NCBI GenBank assembly: GCA_027422505.1
Contig: JAPQWV010000122.1
Location: 930,001 to 994,000, forward strand
Reading direction: 5' to 3'
Length of the DNA: 64,000 nucleotides
Source of the DNA: Craterostigma plantagineum
Lineage: Eukaryota > Streptophyta > Magnoliopsida > Lamiales > Linderniaceae
Positions 23,609-36,840 of the stretch are shown here, one piece after another (the stretch's first letter is position 1; each line of letters opens with the position of its first letter). Both the position numbers and the translations under genes were made by a program. The notes beneath the pieces are model-generated. The model saw nothing but the letters and a program-made list of their open reading frames with translations, searched no databases and was not told where the DNA came from.

Positions 23609-24625
23609 CACACAAACACAGAGTAGCCGGCGCATTAGGGCGCGAAGCTCCGCTGGATGGTGCGGTGTGCACAATATGTGGCTCAATGTGGCATAGTTTT
23701 CTTATGAATTTTAGGATTAAAGTCAACGTTGAATAATTGGAAACTTTTTTAGGTGTTTAAGTTTTTCATGAAGCAAAAAATAATTAAAAAAATTCAGTGT
23801 ATTTTATTTTCTCGAAATTTATTTAACAAGACAATAATGACATAAAGCCCATTGTGATAAAATACCAACAATCTAGGGTTTCCACCTTCTTCTTCAACCT
23901 AACAGCTGCCACACCTGAAATTTTCCTAAGGCCATTTTTTAAAATACTGTAGGGATCTCACCATGCTCGTCAATCGCAACAGCACGCCGTAGCACGTAAC
24001 ATAAACGTATGATTCAATAAGTATAATTGTTAACATAAATTCGGAGTCACAGTATTGCCTAAACTACTTTAATCACAAGAAAACCCTAAGCTAGCATTAT
24101 ATGAGATTAAAGCAGCTAAGAATTAAACGTCAACATTCCTGTTATCGGGAGAAAACCACCTTGGGAACGTTAATATGTGCCTATTTATATATATGTTTGT
24201 TCACATCGTTTTCAGCCATCACAACTGATGGTGTATATCTTATTCTTATCGTCATACGGTGTTTATATAGGAGTTAAAACCTAGTCCGCCAATCACATAG
24301 TTTAAGCATACAATATCTTGTGTGTATACGATAAATACTTCGAACATTGCATGAGGCAATGGGATCGTGTGGGATTCCATCGTGCTCGATTGTCATGCTT
24401 GCATGAGATCGCATCGTATATTGCACGCAATCTCGCTTTCGACATTTTTTACTTCTTTCTTAGTCGGACCCTCCCATTTCTTATCCCTTTTGCTATGATA
24501 TCTGCCAAAATCGAAATAGGGACACACACCTAAAGTAGGATATTTGAAGAAACACTCAGAGACTGCTGTAAAAACCAGTTCCCCTTCGAGCACAGTCCAC
24601 ATCATCTCAGATAATGGGCTATACC
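23609..24625. other. Intergenic, nothing recognised
   Basis: AT-rich with no supported gene. Short open frames at 24318-24533 and 24393-24629 lie on opposite strands of the same DNA and have no domain. Confidence 0.45.
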
Positions 24626-24629
24626 GCAT

Positions 24630-25310
24630 GTTAGGTTTCTGTACAAGAAAATGTTGACAAGAGAAGCTTGATAGGATAACGCAAGAGTTGTCCTCATGAC
24701 TACGCTAAAAGGAAAATTTGATGTCTAAGGCTCGATTATAACGAATCGACTTAGAAGTAAGGGTTGTGTTGGGTTGGGCTCCCGTCTTATGTGGAGAAAG
24801 GCCCGGAAACGTAAGCTCACTTGTCTACTTGTATATATTCGTAGTGAGATCATTATTGGGGGTTGTGACAGAGGTTAAAGAGAGAGAATCAACAAAATTC
24901 ATAGAGAGAAAAAGCAATCCTGTCACTGTTTCGCAGCGTTAGAGATCTGGTCATTACGGGTTCATCCGTCGTCTGATCGGGCTGAAATTTGGTCAGCAGG
25001 TTCATAACTCATGACTCTTCAAATCCACCGGTCAGATATTTTGTTGTCCAAGGCTTGAGATATCAGGCTCGTACTGGGGCTGTTCTATGTGAGGGTGTTC
25101 TCGATTTTGTCTCTCGTGTTAAAGATTGTCACTTTGGGGTTGATTCGTTGATTCGTGGTTCTATTAGCATTCTATTGTAACTCTCACTGTAATCTATTTA
25201 TCATAGTGGAGCTTGCTTTGGTGGTCGGAAAGACCCGTGTTTTTGCCCTTGATTTGTGGGATTTTCCACGTTAAATCGGTGTCTCTCGTGTGATTGATAT
25301 TCGTGCTTAA
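24630..25310 (+). mobile_element. Probable solo Ty1/copia-type LTR
   Basis: The stretch has the look of an LTR: a possible TGTTAGG start at about 24631, a transcribed-looking leader with GAGAGAGAATC, then near the right end the U5-like piece GATTTTCCACGTTAAATCGG. The same TTTTCCACGTTAAA core occurs inverted at about 57190-57210 in another LTR-like stretch. No internal domain is attached and no target duplication was established, so a solo LTR is an inference. Confidence 0.5.
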
Positions 25311-25344
25311 CTATTTACCAAAAATATTGCTATTTCAGACTTTT

Positions 25345-25373
25345 ATATATATATATAATATATATATATATAT
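25345..25373. repeat. (TA)n microsatellite
   Basis: An alternating TATA run of about 28 bases, close to the end of the LTR-like segment. Confidence 0.9.
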
Positions 25374-25882
25374 TTTTGTATGTACACTTATTTTGAAACT
25401 TAATTTCCGCTTGGCGGGTTGGCTGTCAAAAATATGTGTATATTTCTGTTTCTTAGCTTTGATTTAATGGAATTCATCAAAGCTACCGAGGTGACCATGA
25501 CCACAAGGCGAGAGGCAGCATTAAATCAACATTTTTGTCCTTCCCTTTTTGTTTTTCATTCCTATCGTCGAACGAAATTGACCGTAAGAGTTGAGCATCT
25601 TCATCTCCTTTATTTTTATGTAACAGAAAATAACTTAAAGCTGGTCAACAAAGGTAGGCGGAGCTTACGAAATTAGCACTTTTAAGTTTTAATCTTAATT
25701 TCTTAACTTTGGGAAAGGAAAATCAGAGAACTACTGTTGTTGTCGAAGCATAATAAAGTAAGATTATAATATAGCCCAAAACAAAACCACTTTGACGAAA
25801 ATAAAGGTGTTCCACTGACGACTTTTTTTTTCGGAGAAAAATCCACTTTGATGACTTTAAGTTCAGCTTAGCATATTACAAC

Positions 25883-26433
25883 TAGGGATGGCAATGGGTC
25901 GGGTATGGGTCGAGTTTGGCTGGACCCGGGACCCGACCCGAATATTTATTAGCGGACCCGAGACCCGCCCCGCCCCGCCTCGGGTCTGGACCCGCCCCGC
26001 CCCGGACTGGACCCGAACGAACCAGGTCTGACCCGCCAGACCCGGATATATTATTTTTTTCTTTTTTTTATTTTTTCATTTTTTAAAAGAGAAAAATAGA
26101 GAAATGCATTACTTGAGACTCGAACCCACGACCTCACCTCTATAATATCAAACTTCTACCATTAGACCAACAGACTTTTTATTCATAATATTAACAATAA
26201 CACTATATAACTTAATTACGAAATAAATTATAATATATAAATATTTTCGGGGCGGGTCCCGGGTCGGGTCTCGGGGCGGGTTTGGCAAGACCCGGGACCC
26301 GCCCCGGACCCGTCCGGGTAGAAAAATTCAAATCCACGACCCGCCCCATACCCGATTATTTTGAAAATACCCGGCCCATTAGGGGCGGGTTCGGGGCGGG
26401 TCCGGGTCCGGACCCGCCCCATTGCCATCCCTA
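25883..26433 (-). mobile_element. hAT-type MITE with GC-rich arrays, copy 1
   Basis: Ends are TAGGGATGGCAATGGG and the complement CCCATTGCCATCCCTA. The element is flanked by the exact 8-base duplication ATTACAAC (25875-25882 and 26434-26441), as expected for hAT transposition. Both sub-ends are tandem arrays of CCCGCCCCG/GACCCG words in opposite orientation. The AT-rich centre has a tRNA-like module on the minus strand at 26173-26112 (TTGGTCTAATGG, then GTGGGTTCGAGTC), next to an A/T-rich tract. Orientation is opposite to copy 3 (62829-63381). No transposase is encoded; proteins read through the arrays are artefacts. Confidence 0.88.
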
Positions 26434-27210
26434 ATTACAACCTCGTGTATTAATCATTGCTTCAGTTCTCTCTCCCTCTCTCTATCTCTAAATATACATA
26501 TATAAATATATGAGGCAATGAATTGATTATCCCATCGCATCTACTAACTTGTTCGCCTCGCAAAGAATCGTGGGTAAGTTCTCTATACAGTAAACAAACG
26601 CGAAATTGAATTGGGTCGGTCGTATTCTTCTGTTTATATGAGGTTTCAGATTATTGGGTTATATGGAAAACGCCCGTTTCCGGCCGATATGCCCTAAGAA
26701 GTAGAACCATCGTTTAAAACGAGGAATTTTGGTCATAGGTTTTGTTTTGACTTTATTAGCATTAGCAATGGTTGAGGTTATCTAAGATAACTGATAGAAT
26801 AATGTAGGTTCTCTGGGCGTTTTTTCCTACATATGTGACTGAGTGGTCGACATGGGTTTTCAATCGTGTCTGTGAATAACAGTTCAATGATGTCTGGCGA
26901 CGACATATTGTCATTTAGATTGGTTCCGTTATTATTAGTTTGTCTAAAAATTGCTCTCTTTTGGAATCTTTAAGGCTTGTCCTTATATGTATCGGTTGTT
27001 TCTGGTGCGAAAAGACGCCGATTAAATGTTTGATCATCACCTGATCGATTAAATGCCACTTAGCATTTCAGTTTAAAAGAGACAGAGAGAGAATTGTAAT
27101 AAAAATGGGGTTTGATCACTTAAATGTCAGATTCTTTACAAATCTACAGGTAATTTCTCCTGCAATATTTCACTCATTTGATAGCTAAGAGATCAAAGAA
27201 GCAAAAGAAG
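26434..27210 (+). promoter_or_regulatory. Upstream region and likely 5' UTR intron of the DHNAT gene
   Basis: Between the hAT copy and the start codon there is a CT-rich stretch (26465-26490) followed by a possible non-coding exon ending near 26573 (CGTGG|GTAAGTTC) and an acceptor near 27149-27190. The transcript start cannot be fixed from sequence alone. Confidence 0.4.
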
Positions 27211-28560
27211 ATGAGCGACATCGAAGGTTCCAGAATAACGGTTGTCGATGCTCCACTTCACAACATTGGATTCCAAGTCGACGAGCTTACTGCTCGAAAA
27301 GTCACCGGCCACGTCCTCTTAACAGAGAAATGCTGTCAGGTAAAAGATCTCATCTCTATGCGTTTAGGAACAACGACATTTTTAGTCTCAATGTTTGGGT
27401 TGTGAGCCTTTCTCGTCTCTCATATATTCCTGAGATGTGACTTTTAGTCCCCAAATCGATTTTGGGCCATTTTGGTTGACCGCACGATCTCCACTTATTC
27501 ACTTAAAACCTCATAACTCATCTTTTTCTTCCACTTGAACGCGCGTGAGCATAGTTGTGCATCACATTTAGGGAAAGCTTGGCAACCTTGAAGCTGAGTA
27601 TTGCGTTGCGTAATGATGCTCAGGTGTGACTAAGTCGAAGAAGAAAATGAGTTGTGAGGACTTAAGTCGACTAAAATGTGATCGTGTGTTCTCGGGTGTT
27701 GAATTTCGTCTAAATTAACGATATAATTTATCAGGGATCAAAACGGCCTAAAATCGATAACATTAGGAATCAAAAAGCGGCATCTTGGAATATAGGAAAC
27801 GAGAAACGCCCATGTCCCAAATACTGGGCTTGGGATTAAAACTTTCGTTCGCCCATACGTTTACTTTCATGTTAAAGTTGAAGACTTTCATCCCATGAAA
27901 CCAGTTTTTTGTAAGGTGAAGCAACCTCAGAACGTTACATATTCAATCAGTTTCTAACCCAATTATCTAAGGACGTGGCCATTAATGTTGCTTTAATAGA
28001 TGTATTATCATCAATGTGACTTACTTCTAACTGCCTTATTCAAAAATAATAATAAAAAAACATTGCGCGGGCAGCCTTTTAAGGTATTGCATGGAGGTGT
28101 CTCGGCGTTAATAGCAGAGGCATTGGCGAGCATGGGCGGCCACGTTGCCTCGGGATTTCGCAGGGTGGCGGGCGTACAGCTCAGCATCAATCATCTGAAA
28201 AGCGCGACGCTCGGCGAACTCGTCTCTGCAGAGGCAACGCCTGTCAATGTCGGGAAAACCATGCAGGTAAAATTAGTGAAGCTTCACCTTTTTGTAAGAA
28301 CGTGTTAGAACCAAAACTGAACTGAGGGGTAATGAATGCGTTTTTTTTTTTTTTTTTTTTCCGTTCGTTACATACATCTATTTGTGTTCTACGAGCAGGT
28401 TTGGGACGTAAACTTGTGGAAAAGCGATCCTTCCAAGTCTGAAGATGAGGCTAATAGAAGAGTACTCATCGCTTCCTCACGAGTTACGCTTTTTAACTTG
28501 CCCGAGCAAGAACCTGTAACCGATGCTGCAAAAAACATCAGAAAATTCGCCAAGTTGTAG
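27211..28560 (+). CDS. DHNAT1: 1,4-dihydroxy-2-naphthoyl-CoA thioesterase, peroxisomal
   Basis: The enzyme hydrolyses DHNA-CoA, a late step of phylloquinone (vitamin K1) synthesis that plants carry out in peroxisomes. Three exons, 27211-27339, 28075-28266 and 28399-28560, join in phase to 160 residues, the usual length. The product is a single hotdog-fold 4HBT domain. The catalytic segment [15 protein letters not shown] is present near residues 48-62, with the expected active-site Glu near 58, and LSINHLKSA follows. The C-terminus ends AKL, a PTS1-type peroxisome import tripeptide. The first intron carries a MITE (27367-27826). The gene converges with the NEK kinase; their stop codons are about 420 bases apart. 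Confidence 0.93.
27367..27826. mobile_element. DNA element inside DHNAT intron 1
   Basis: This is a diverged copy of the element at 15349-15863: AACGACATTTTTAGTCTCAA at the left and CATGTCCCAAATAC at the right, with shared inner blocks (TTTTAGTCCCCAA; the word CTAAAATCGATAACATTAGG corresponds to the right half). It makes up most of the first half of the intron and leaves both splice sites intact. Confidence 0.65.
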
Positions 28561-28977
28561 ACTATACATAGATAGATACTTCTCTTGAATTTACCACGCA
28601 TATTATTCATTGTGATTGTCTTTCATGTGATAAATGATCGTCAAAATATGTAAACCTTATTCCTTTTCCAAACTTCATTCATATAAAGTACTCAGATGTT
28701 CCATTGTTTCAGTTTTTCAACTTCATTCATACTGAGACTTCAGTGATTGTTTTTCGGTTTCGAATTTTCTTCGAAAATATGATAAATAAATAATAACGAT
28801 AACAATCCTACCACAATACAGTCAGTCCACAAACACTCCGAAAACGCCAGTTTCGAAAAGAAAAAAAAAAAGAAACAGAAAACCAAATACAAAAAAAAAA
28901 ATTCAGAAAAATTCAATATAGATGGAATCTCCAATTCTGATTCTGAAAAAAAAAAAAAAAAGCAAAGAAAAATAACA

Positions 28978-31900
28978 CTAGTATGACTCCTTAGCCAACT
29001 TTTGGGTGCTGATGAGGCTTTTCGTGAGCCAAATTGCAGTTTCCCTCGAAGAGACAGCTTCTTCACCGAATGGCTTCAGCACAGCGCAGAGCTCGTCGAC
29101 CTTATCCTCCTTTATTAGGCGCGCGCATAGCTCAAGCAACGATTCCAAAGCATCGGCCCTCTGTAGCCCCACAGTAGCAGTGGTAGTAGTATCAGTAGAA
29201 GCATCATCCTTTTCCTTCACAAAAACATTCTTCACAATCTCAACAGCTTTCTTCGCCATGTTTGCTTTGATATCCATCAGGTTATAAGTATCAAGATCAT
29301 TTTTTTCAGCATTAACAACTGAATCCTCAATGGTCCTCTGTTCTGCATCGCCGATGACCCTCCTAGGTTCTTTTCCCAATTCAGATCTCACGCTCTTTCC
29401 TTCAATAGGAGATGATTTGCAGCTAATATTATCAGGCAAGGCATTCTTAGCTAGTGCGCCCATGTTATTCTTGTCCTTGATCTTGACGTTCTTTTTAGGG
29501 GAAGAAGTGTCAGAAGCAAACATATCACAGCTCGTACCACCACCACTTTTCGAATCTTCGCTGTCGTTCGAAATCATGCCAGAATAGCTCGTGGGGTCGA
29601 CCCTCTTTGTCACGGGTTTGTCTTCGATCAAAATTTCGTCGATATCGTGCAAATTTGGATAGTGGGCCTTGGCGCTTTCCTCGAACAAAGGAAGCAACTC
29701 CTTCTGCTTCTGTGAAGTCTTCTTCTCTTTCTTCCCACTATGGTCTTTTTCGGCGCTGGCACTTTTAGGGGACGGTTTCTTCATTTTCTCCTTTGTGCTG
29801 ATGGGAGATGGGGACTTCACGGGGAGGAAGACAGTAGACAAATTCTGACATTGAAGGAGAAACGGTTGCAAATACGGGTGTCTTAAGAGCTCGGCGGCCT
29901 GCGATGAAATCATACGTTTAGATTCGCTAAGGATGTAATTACTTTTCTGCGGAGTGAAAGAAAGGATGAACGCACTGTTGGCCTTTTCTCAGGACTTGTC
30001 CTAAGCATGGTCTTGATGATCTGTTTCCTGCGATATAAAAAATGAACATTGATGTGAACTCAAATACATACCGTAAAAATTATTACTGCATCATTTTGGG
30101 CATGAGAAAGACTTACAGGTTCGAAGAGTATACTATCGGAAAAGGAGAGATGAGATTTTTGTTTATCTTGTTGATAAGCCCAGCCATATCCTGTTTCATA
30201 TAGTAAATTCAAGATTGCATTTAGGACTTATGCTTTTCCGAATGTGCAATAAATCATTCAGAGGCTACATAAGAAAAATTAGTAATATCTTACGGGAGCT
30301 CGAAATGCTTGGTGGTGTGCAGCAATCTCAAACATACAACAACCTGGGACAAAAGATATCGGTTTTACGTGTAAGAGGCAAATCTTTTTATAAGGTTACA
30401 ACATTCAAGCTTATTATTACCTAGTGACCATATGTCTGATTTATAGCCATAGGGTATGTTTAAAAGAAGCTCTGGACACATATAGTTAGGAGTTCCAACA
30501 ACCTGATTCAAAGCACAAACATGCCAATCACCAAATTTTTCATGGTAATAAAGTAGCGAGGCTTCTTATTCTAATAGTGAATGCAGAAAGAAATTATAAG
30601 ACAACAGTATTCGTACCGTTGAGGCAAGGCTTTCCTCATCTAGAAGTTTCGCTAATCCAAAATCACCTGCAAACGTTGAACGCATGAAGAAGATATTTAT
30701 AGAATTGCGTAAAGCAAAAGGCATTTCGTTAGAGCTTGCAGATGATGATTTCTTACCCAGACGTATGTCACTTTCCTTGGTGACAAATATGTTGGACAAC
30801 TGCAAAATGAAATAAGAGAAGTGTTATTGCAGGAGAATGAACACTGGCACCACTATCTATGCAAGAATCTTTCTATCTCAGGCGTTGAACTGACATAAGA
30901 TCCAATGGTCAAACCTTAAGATCCCTATGAAGAACGCGATTAGAATGTAGATAGTCAATAGCCAATAGCAGCTGAGTCAGCCACTTGCAAATTTTCTGGA
31001 ACGAAATAAGTATTAAGAACTGTGGCGAGCTAGTCGATTAAATTCAGAAATAAGCAGAAAGGTACACACCTCCTCGGGAAAATATGCTCCTCTGGCCTTC
31101 CGTACAATCTGAGAGCTGCATATAAATAATTTCATTGAAAATTGGACATAAATCGATACTTTCCGCTTCACATAAGAATCCTTCTGAATAATAGGGGGAG
31201 ATGCATATGCAGCTTAGGGTTTACTTACATGTCCCCATTTTCGCAATAATTCGTGACGATGCATATGTAGCTTCCCTGTGGATCATCGAAAGGCGGAAAA
31301 CTCTTTAGAGTCAACAACAGATTAGCTCAACTTGATCACTAACAACAGATTTATTACACAGATAGTTAGTTCTCATCTTGACATACGGTGAAGATCTTGA
31401 ATGAAATACCTTTTCAACCCAAGCATCTTTGAATTCAACTATGTAAGGATGGTGAAGTTTTGCAATTAAGCTCATCTGGAACAAAGACAGAGTGCAAATC
31501 AACGTTTGGAAACAACTCAGTTGAAAGATGTCAGATATCCATTTTAAACTATGATAATGGAAGGATATTCTGAAACTGCAAAGAACTAAGCAGATGGGAA
31601 TACTAAGATTCCTGCTTTTTTAGTTCTAACTCCTTTCTATGGAAAAGTTACAGCAACAAGTGATTAAACGAACCTCTTGCTGTGCGGTTTTCTTGAACTT
31701 CTCCGTTTGTTTAGAGAGACGAAATTTCTTCAGAACGTACCTGAGAATATTTGAAACCAGTTAATATCTTTCCGCATAGGAACTGAGCAAATGAGATGGT
31801 ATTGGTAAGGGGCAAATAACTATCTCATTTCCTACAAACAGACACAGACTTATCACCAAAGTCCAAAAATTCACTTTCTCAATTCGTGAAAAACTGTCCA

Positions 31901-32235
31901 TGTGGTGTTTGTCTTGTTTCAAACTGTTCTAACTATTTCTGTCTATCAGCTTCATCATATCTTTCTATTCAAGAACACAGAATTGACTAATACTCTCTCC
32001 CTCCCCCCCAGAGAGAAGGGAGGGAGACAGAATATTGAGAATCAAAGAATCAAAATGTGTCTGCATCAGTTGACAATAAAGCAGAACAGAACACAAAAAA
32101 GAGGAAAAATCCTTACTTTCGATTCTCGGTTTTGCGAAGCACGAGAAATGCAGTTCCAAAAGCACCTCTCCCAATCTGTTCTAACACTTCATAATCATCC
32201 ATCTTCGAACTCGAATCAACGTTACTTGTCTCCAT
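28978..32235 (-). CDS. NIMA-related (NEK) serine/threonine kinase
   Basis: Thirteen coding exons on the minus strand give 565 residues with all phases consistent: 32235-32117, 31740-31674, 31475-31410, 31275-31229, 31115-31070, 30995-30915, 30799-30757, 30666-30617, 30502-30421, 30343-30294, 30190-30117, 30027-29976 and 29898-28978. The kinase domain (about 15-272) is complete: IGRGAFG glycine loop, YVLKK with catalytic Lys near 44, LHRDLKLSNIF near 137-147, DFG at about 158-160, then GTPNYMCPE. Plant NEKs phosphorylate tubulins and direct cell expansion and microtubule order. The tail from about 273 is Lys/Ser-rich and low complexity, as in plant NEK1-4-type proteins (about 550-610 residues). 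A second in-frame Met lies 11 codons after the first. The 5' UTR is interrupted by an intron just before the start (CTTACAG at about 32246). Confidence 0.93.
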
Positions 32236-32576
32236 CAGAACCTGTAAGAAAAAAGAAAAAATATTACAGAATGAAAACTAAAAATGCCAATAATATGGTC
32301 CGACAAAAGAATCTATCAAAGAATGAATCTTGAGACAAAATCAATCAGTTCTTCAACTCACCGACCAGCACTAAAAGTTTGGATTTGCACTTTGGTTACT
32401 ACGAAAAGTCAGATCTTAGATATTCGTTTCCTTCTTCCTTCCACAAACAGACAGCTTCAAGCTGAAGAACCTTCAAAGCTTGGCAACTTATGACAAAATC
32501 ACTGACACACTGATAGAATTGATTCTCTTCAATTCACGCAAGGTTAAGACAGCATCCCACCAAAGCTACACAGCAC

Positions 32577-32600
32577 TGTGTGTGTGTGTGTGTGTGCGTT
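32577..32600. repeat. (GT)n microsatellite
   Basis: About ten GT units followed by imperfect GCGT units, upstream of the NEK gene. Confidence 0.9.
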
Positions 32601-32756
32601 TTTGCGCGTGCGTGTAATAGCAGCTGGTGCTATTTGGTCAAAATGTGTAGAGACAGCTTCAAAATAAAGAAAAAAGACGCACGATTTATATGTTGAATTG
32701 CATTGGAAGGAGTAATTATCTACCAAAAGAAATAGGAAAAAAAAAGGCAAAATTTA

Positions 32757-33170
32757 TTAGGTGTATCTTCGGAAAAATACCTATTTATATAAAACTTTTG
32801 CAAGGCCCTTGTCAGAAAAATTTTCATATAAGTACCCGTCCGATTGTGTGTACCATATTTCCAGTCTTGACGTACCTTTCTGTATGCATATTAAGTACAA
32901 CGTCACGCGTATATATGGTACATACATACGGTCTATATGGTACCTTAATGTGTGTTGTATGATGTACCATTTTCTCACTGTATAACGTACCACAATATGT
33001 TTTCATATGGTACCTAAATGTATTATACGACGTACTTGCGGCGGAACGGGTACTTATGTGCAAAAATTTTATTCTGACAGGTACCTGCATATAAAAAAAA
33101 TCTCACATGGATCTGATTTGCGAATTTTTTTATATAAATAGGTATTTATGTGTAAAGATCCCAATTTATT
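32757..33170. mobile_element. MITE related to 11032-11452, GTAC-rich
   Basis: The right end TATTTATGTGTAAAGATCCC is the complement of the TTTACACATAAATA end seen at 11032. The left end is more decayed (ATACCTATTTATATAAAAC). The interior contains about a dozen GTAC tetramers in 230 bases (for example GTGTACCATA, TGGTACATAC, CGTACC). It lies upstream of the NEK gene start. Confidence 0.6.
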
Positions 33171-34966
33171 ACCTTCTCAACAATTTTCAATTTTAAGAAA
33201 ATTGGGCCTACTCTACTAAAACTTTAATTGTGGATACAGAAACCGTGCCTAATTAAAAGTTAAATTAGCGGATTAAATGTATTGATTGCTTACATTGCAT
33301 ATAATTGCAGATTAATTATAAATTTTCTTATTCATGTGATTAAGATCGAGGAGATTTTTAACCTATATACATCGTTAGGTATATATATAGCTATCATACA
33401 GTGTTCTAGACTTCCCGACAAAGAGAATCTTCGTATTATGATAATACCAAAAAGATATAAAAACTCGATTCATCGAGAATATAAAATTGAAATATAGTTT
33501 CCATGATGATGAAATGTAGATGCACACACACGCTTTCATCATTTATTGTTGCCATGATGATTAAGAAGACACCTACCAATCTAAAGCCAATACCCACAAC
33601 TTATTTCTTTTAAGTTCAAATGTTCGACAAATGATTTTTATTTTTACTTTTGGAATAACTTCTTTATAACCGATTAAGAAACAAATCTAGTGTTAGCCAA
33701 ATCGGTCTTGTGTGTTTAGAGGGAATGAATAGATTTTCTAAGTTTTTGAGTCTAGACTTCGAACTGATTATCGATTTCCAATATTACAGTGAGGTTAAGA
33801 TTTATTAGTGTCTATGTGGAGTTTCTCTCGTGAGGTCCCACGTGAATTTAATTCGATGGAATTTGGAGTCGAGGGATTTTGATACTTGGAATGCACACGC
33901 ATTGGTTTGAGGTTACGCTGTACCTACGAAGCGAAGAGCCGTGCATATAAATTAATTAAGTAATTAAAATACAATTATGGTTCATATTTCTTTTAGTAAT
34001 TAAAGCCTTTGACTCGTAACTTTCGGCTATTACATCTCACTTTTAAATGCATGTCACTGACACGTTGATTTTTCGAATGTGAATACGGAAAGTAGAATGA
34101 GACTTCTCTTTTTGCAAGAATTGACCAGTCATTGACTTAGGTGGTTAAACTTCTTTGTCAATGGTTCGAACTTCACGACTGCTGATATTCATGTAAGTTG
34201 AGGCTAAATATCGTATAAGTTATTAAGGGAACTTAATCAGATTTAATATTCTACGATAACATGATAAAAATAAGCCCTTTGAAGTTTATTGTATTATTTA
34301 AAAATAAGATTTACGCAGAAAAAGGCAAACTTTAAAAATTCACAACGACTGCAAATTTTATTCATGCCACAAAATTATTAGGACCTATAAATTTCACTAA
34401 ATGACTTCCAAATATTAGAAAGACTATAGACGTCCCATATGTTCTAACAGATTATCTTGTCATTGTTGGTAATATAAAAACAAAGATTAAGAAACGATAA
34501 TCCAGTCAAGGTTAATTTTAGATTTTTAGGTGAAATGATCATTCAACATGATAATAGAGTTCATGGATCAAAAGAAGTCATGAATACGAATATCTGAGAA
34601 CAACCCATTAAATAAAATTCCACATGTAACGTTAGTAATAATAAATTCAGTGTTGAAACGTTTTGGAAATATAAAATATGTGATTAAAATAGCGATACAC
34701 ACTCTTCAAGGTTAATTTTTGGGTGAAATTTGTCCTTTTTTTTTTTGCTTCCCTTGCGTCTTCGTGATTTGGTTTTTTGACGATGGCAGTTCGATCGAGT
34801 TCGACTTAGATAACGCATTAAATATTGTGCACACTATTCGTATCTTACTCTTTCACCGGAAAATGAAATCGTATTGATGTGATAAGGTCTCACAAAGTTA
34901 CAAGAAAACAGTCTCCCATGATTGCGGTGAAAACATGTCTAATCCGATGGGAAGGGAAAAGATATA
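33171..34966. other. Intergenic, nothing recognised
   Basis: AT-rich DNA without a convincing gene, RNA or bordered repeat. Confidence 0.5.
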
Positions 34967-35194
34967 CTCTCTCGCTCCCAAACCATTTTATACATTTTAC
35001 TATATGGGCCGTCCCATTCTCTTTTGTACATTTCCTTTTATAGTAAAAAAGTATCACAAACAATCAATATAATAATATTAAATATTCTTAAAAGATGTGT
35101 CAAAATATACACCTTTTTATACTATATTATTAAAATATTCAGTTTCTTAAAAACCGCACCATACCTCATGTACAAAACTATTTGGGGGAGGGAG
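34967..35194. mobile_element. Stowaway-like (Tc1/mariner) MITE
   Basis: The 228-base element begins CTCTCTCGCTCCCAAA and ends with the complement TTTGGGGGAGGGAG, close to the Stowaway terminal consensus. It is flanked on both sides by TA, the mariner target site. It is AT-rich and non-coding inside. Confidence 0.85.
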
Positions 35195-35649
35195 TATAAT
35201 ATATGTTAGAAACTACAAAGGGCTCAATTTTAGTTCGGTGGGTGTGGGACAATATGAAAAATAATTGTCATAGAAAAAACAAAGAGACTTTAATTTGGTG
35301 TTTGTGGGTGTACCAATATATTACATGGCCTCTTTTTGAGTATTTTGAACCACTATGAAAGAAAATAATATCTACGAAAATCTTCCGCTGTCGGCATATC
35401 AAAAGGACAGGTGCATTTGCATATTATAATATAATGATATTTCATCATTTGTTTGGTGTATCTTCCATAAATTGATATAAATATATCCAACCCCATGAAT
35501 GGCAACGGGTACCAAATAATATGCTTGACAAGTGCTATTAATTTATTAAGTATTAAATAGTTAACGTTGCAAAAGTATAAAATTGTTTTGCGCGCTTGTA
35601 GTTTTGTTAATGATTAATCTAAAAAATAGAAAAGAAAACAATTATGTGC
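35195..35649. other. Intergenic, nothing recognised
   Basis: No supported feature in this AT-rich spacer. Confidence 0.5.
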
Positions 35650-36840
35650 TCACATCATGATTGATAATAGAAGATGCTGGTATATCTAACCAAGAAGGGT
35701 GGTGTATTTTCTACCTTCAAAACACACAAAGTATGGTCAAACATGAATTCAGTTAGAAGATGAAATGTCTGCGGTCCGATAATGGAGGTACATATACTAG
35801 CGAAGAATTCAATGAATCCTGCAAAGGTACATGTATTAAAAGACAATTCACAACGGCAAATACTTCACAACAAAATGGGTGGCAGAGCGGCTGAATAGGA
35901 CCCTGTTGGAAAGAACGAAGGTTATGCAGACAAGTGCAAACATAGACAAGGAGTTTTGGGCGGAAGCAATCTGCACTGCCTGTTATGTGGTGAATGGAGC
36001 CCCATTTACTGCTACAGAGATGAGGACACCGGTAGAAATTTGGATTGACAAACCTGTTGATTATTCAAACCTCCATATATTTGGAAGTCCGGCATATGTG
36101 ATGTATCATACTCAAGAAATGACGAAGTTGGATCCAAAGTCCAGAATATGTCTATTCATGGGGTACGCTGTAGGAGTAAAGGATTATCGCTTGTGGGATC
36201 TCACTGACCAATAAGTATTATCAGCAGAGATGATATTTTCTCCGAAGATAGCGGCCATGATGGCAACATGACAAAAACTACACCAACACCGGCGAAAAGA
36301 AAATTGGAGCAAGATGATTCTTCTGAGGCCGAACCAGCGCACGAAGAGCTCGATCGAGTCGAAATTGAAGTACACCTCTAGTGATCAAAACGAATGCTAA
36401 GCCGTCAATTTGGTATTCAGATTATGACACTGAGAGCAACATTACATACTGTTTTCTAACTGAGGATGGAGAGCCAACCACTTTCCAAGAAGCACTGAAG
36501 AGTTAAGATGCGACTAAGTGGATTTCAACAATGCAAGAAGAAATGAAAGCTCTCAGTAAAAAGAAAAGACATGCGAATTGGTACACCGCAAGGAAGGAGG
36601 CCTATTGGAAACAATTGGGTGTACAAAATCAAGCAGAATAGTGATGACCAGGTAGAACGATATCGTTCAAGACTGGTTGTAAAGGGATATGCTCAGAAAG
36701 AAGGGATCGACTTCAATGCGATATTCTCACCAGTGGTTTGACTTACAACAGTTAGGATTGTCTTGTCACTGTGTGCCACATTTGACCTGCATCTTGAGCA
36801 GCTTGACGTTAGAACGACCTTTCTCCATGGCAACCAGTGT
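35650..36840 (+). pseudogene. Ty1/copia integrase-RT fragment
   Basis: Plus-strand pieces follow copia pol order. The integrase core is seen at about 35766-35900 (LRSDNGGTYTSEEF, then QNGWAERLNRTLLER). Next comes an integrase C-terminal segment with HIFGSPAYVMYH and DPKSRICLFMGYA, then from about 36470 the start of the reverse transcriptase (FQEALKS, EEMKAL, NNWVYKIKQ, RYRSRLVVKGYAQKEGIDF), ending abruptly at LDVRTTFLHG. In-frame stops and frame changes break it. The active-site YVDD region, RNase H and LTRs are absent, so it is truncated on both sides. Confidence 0.9.
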
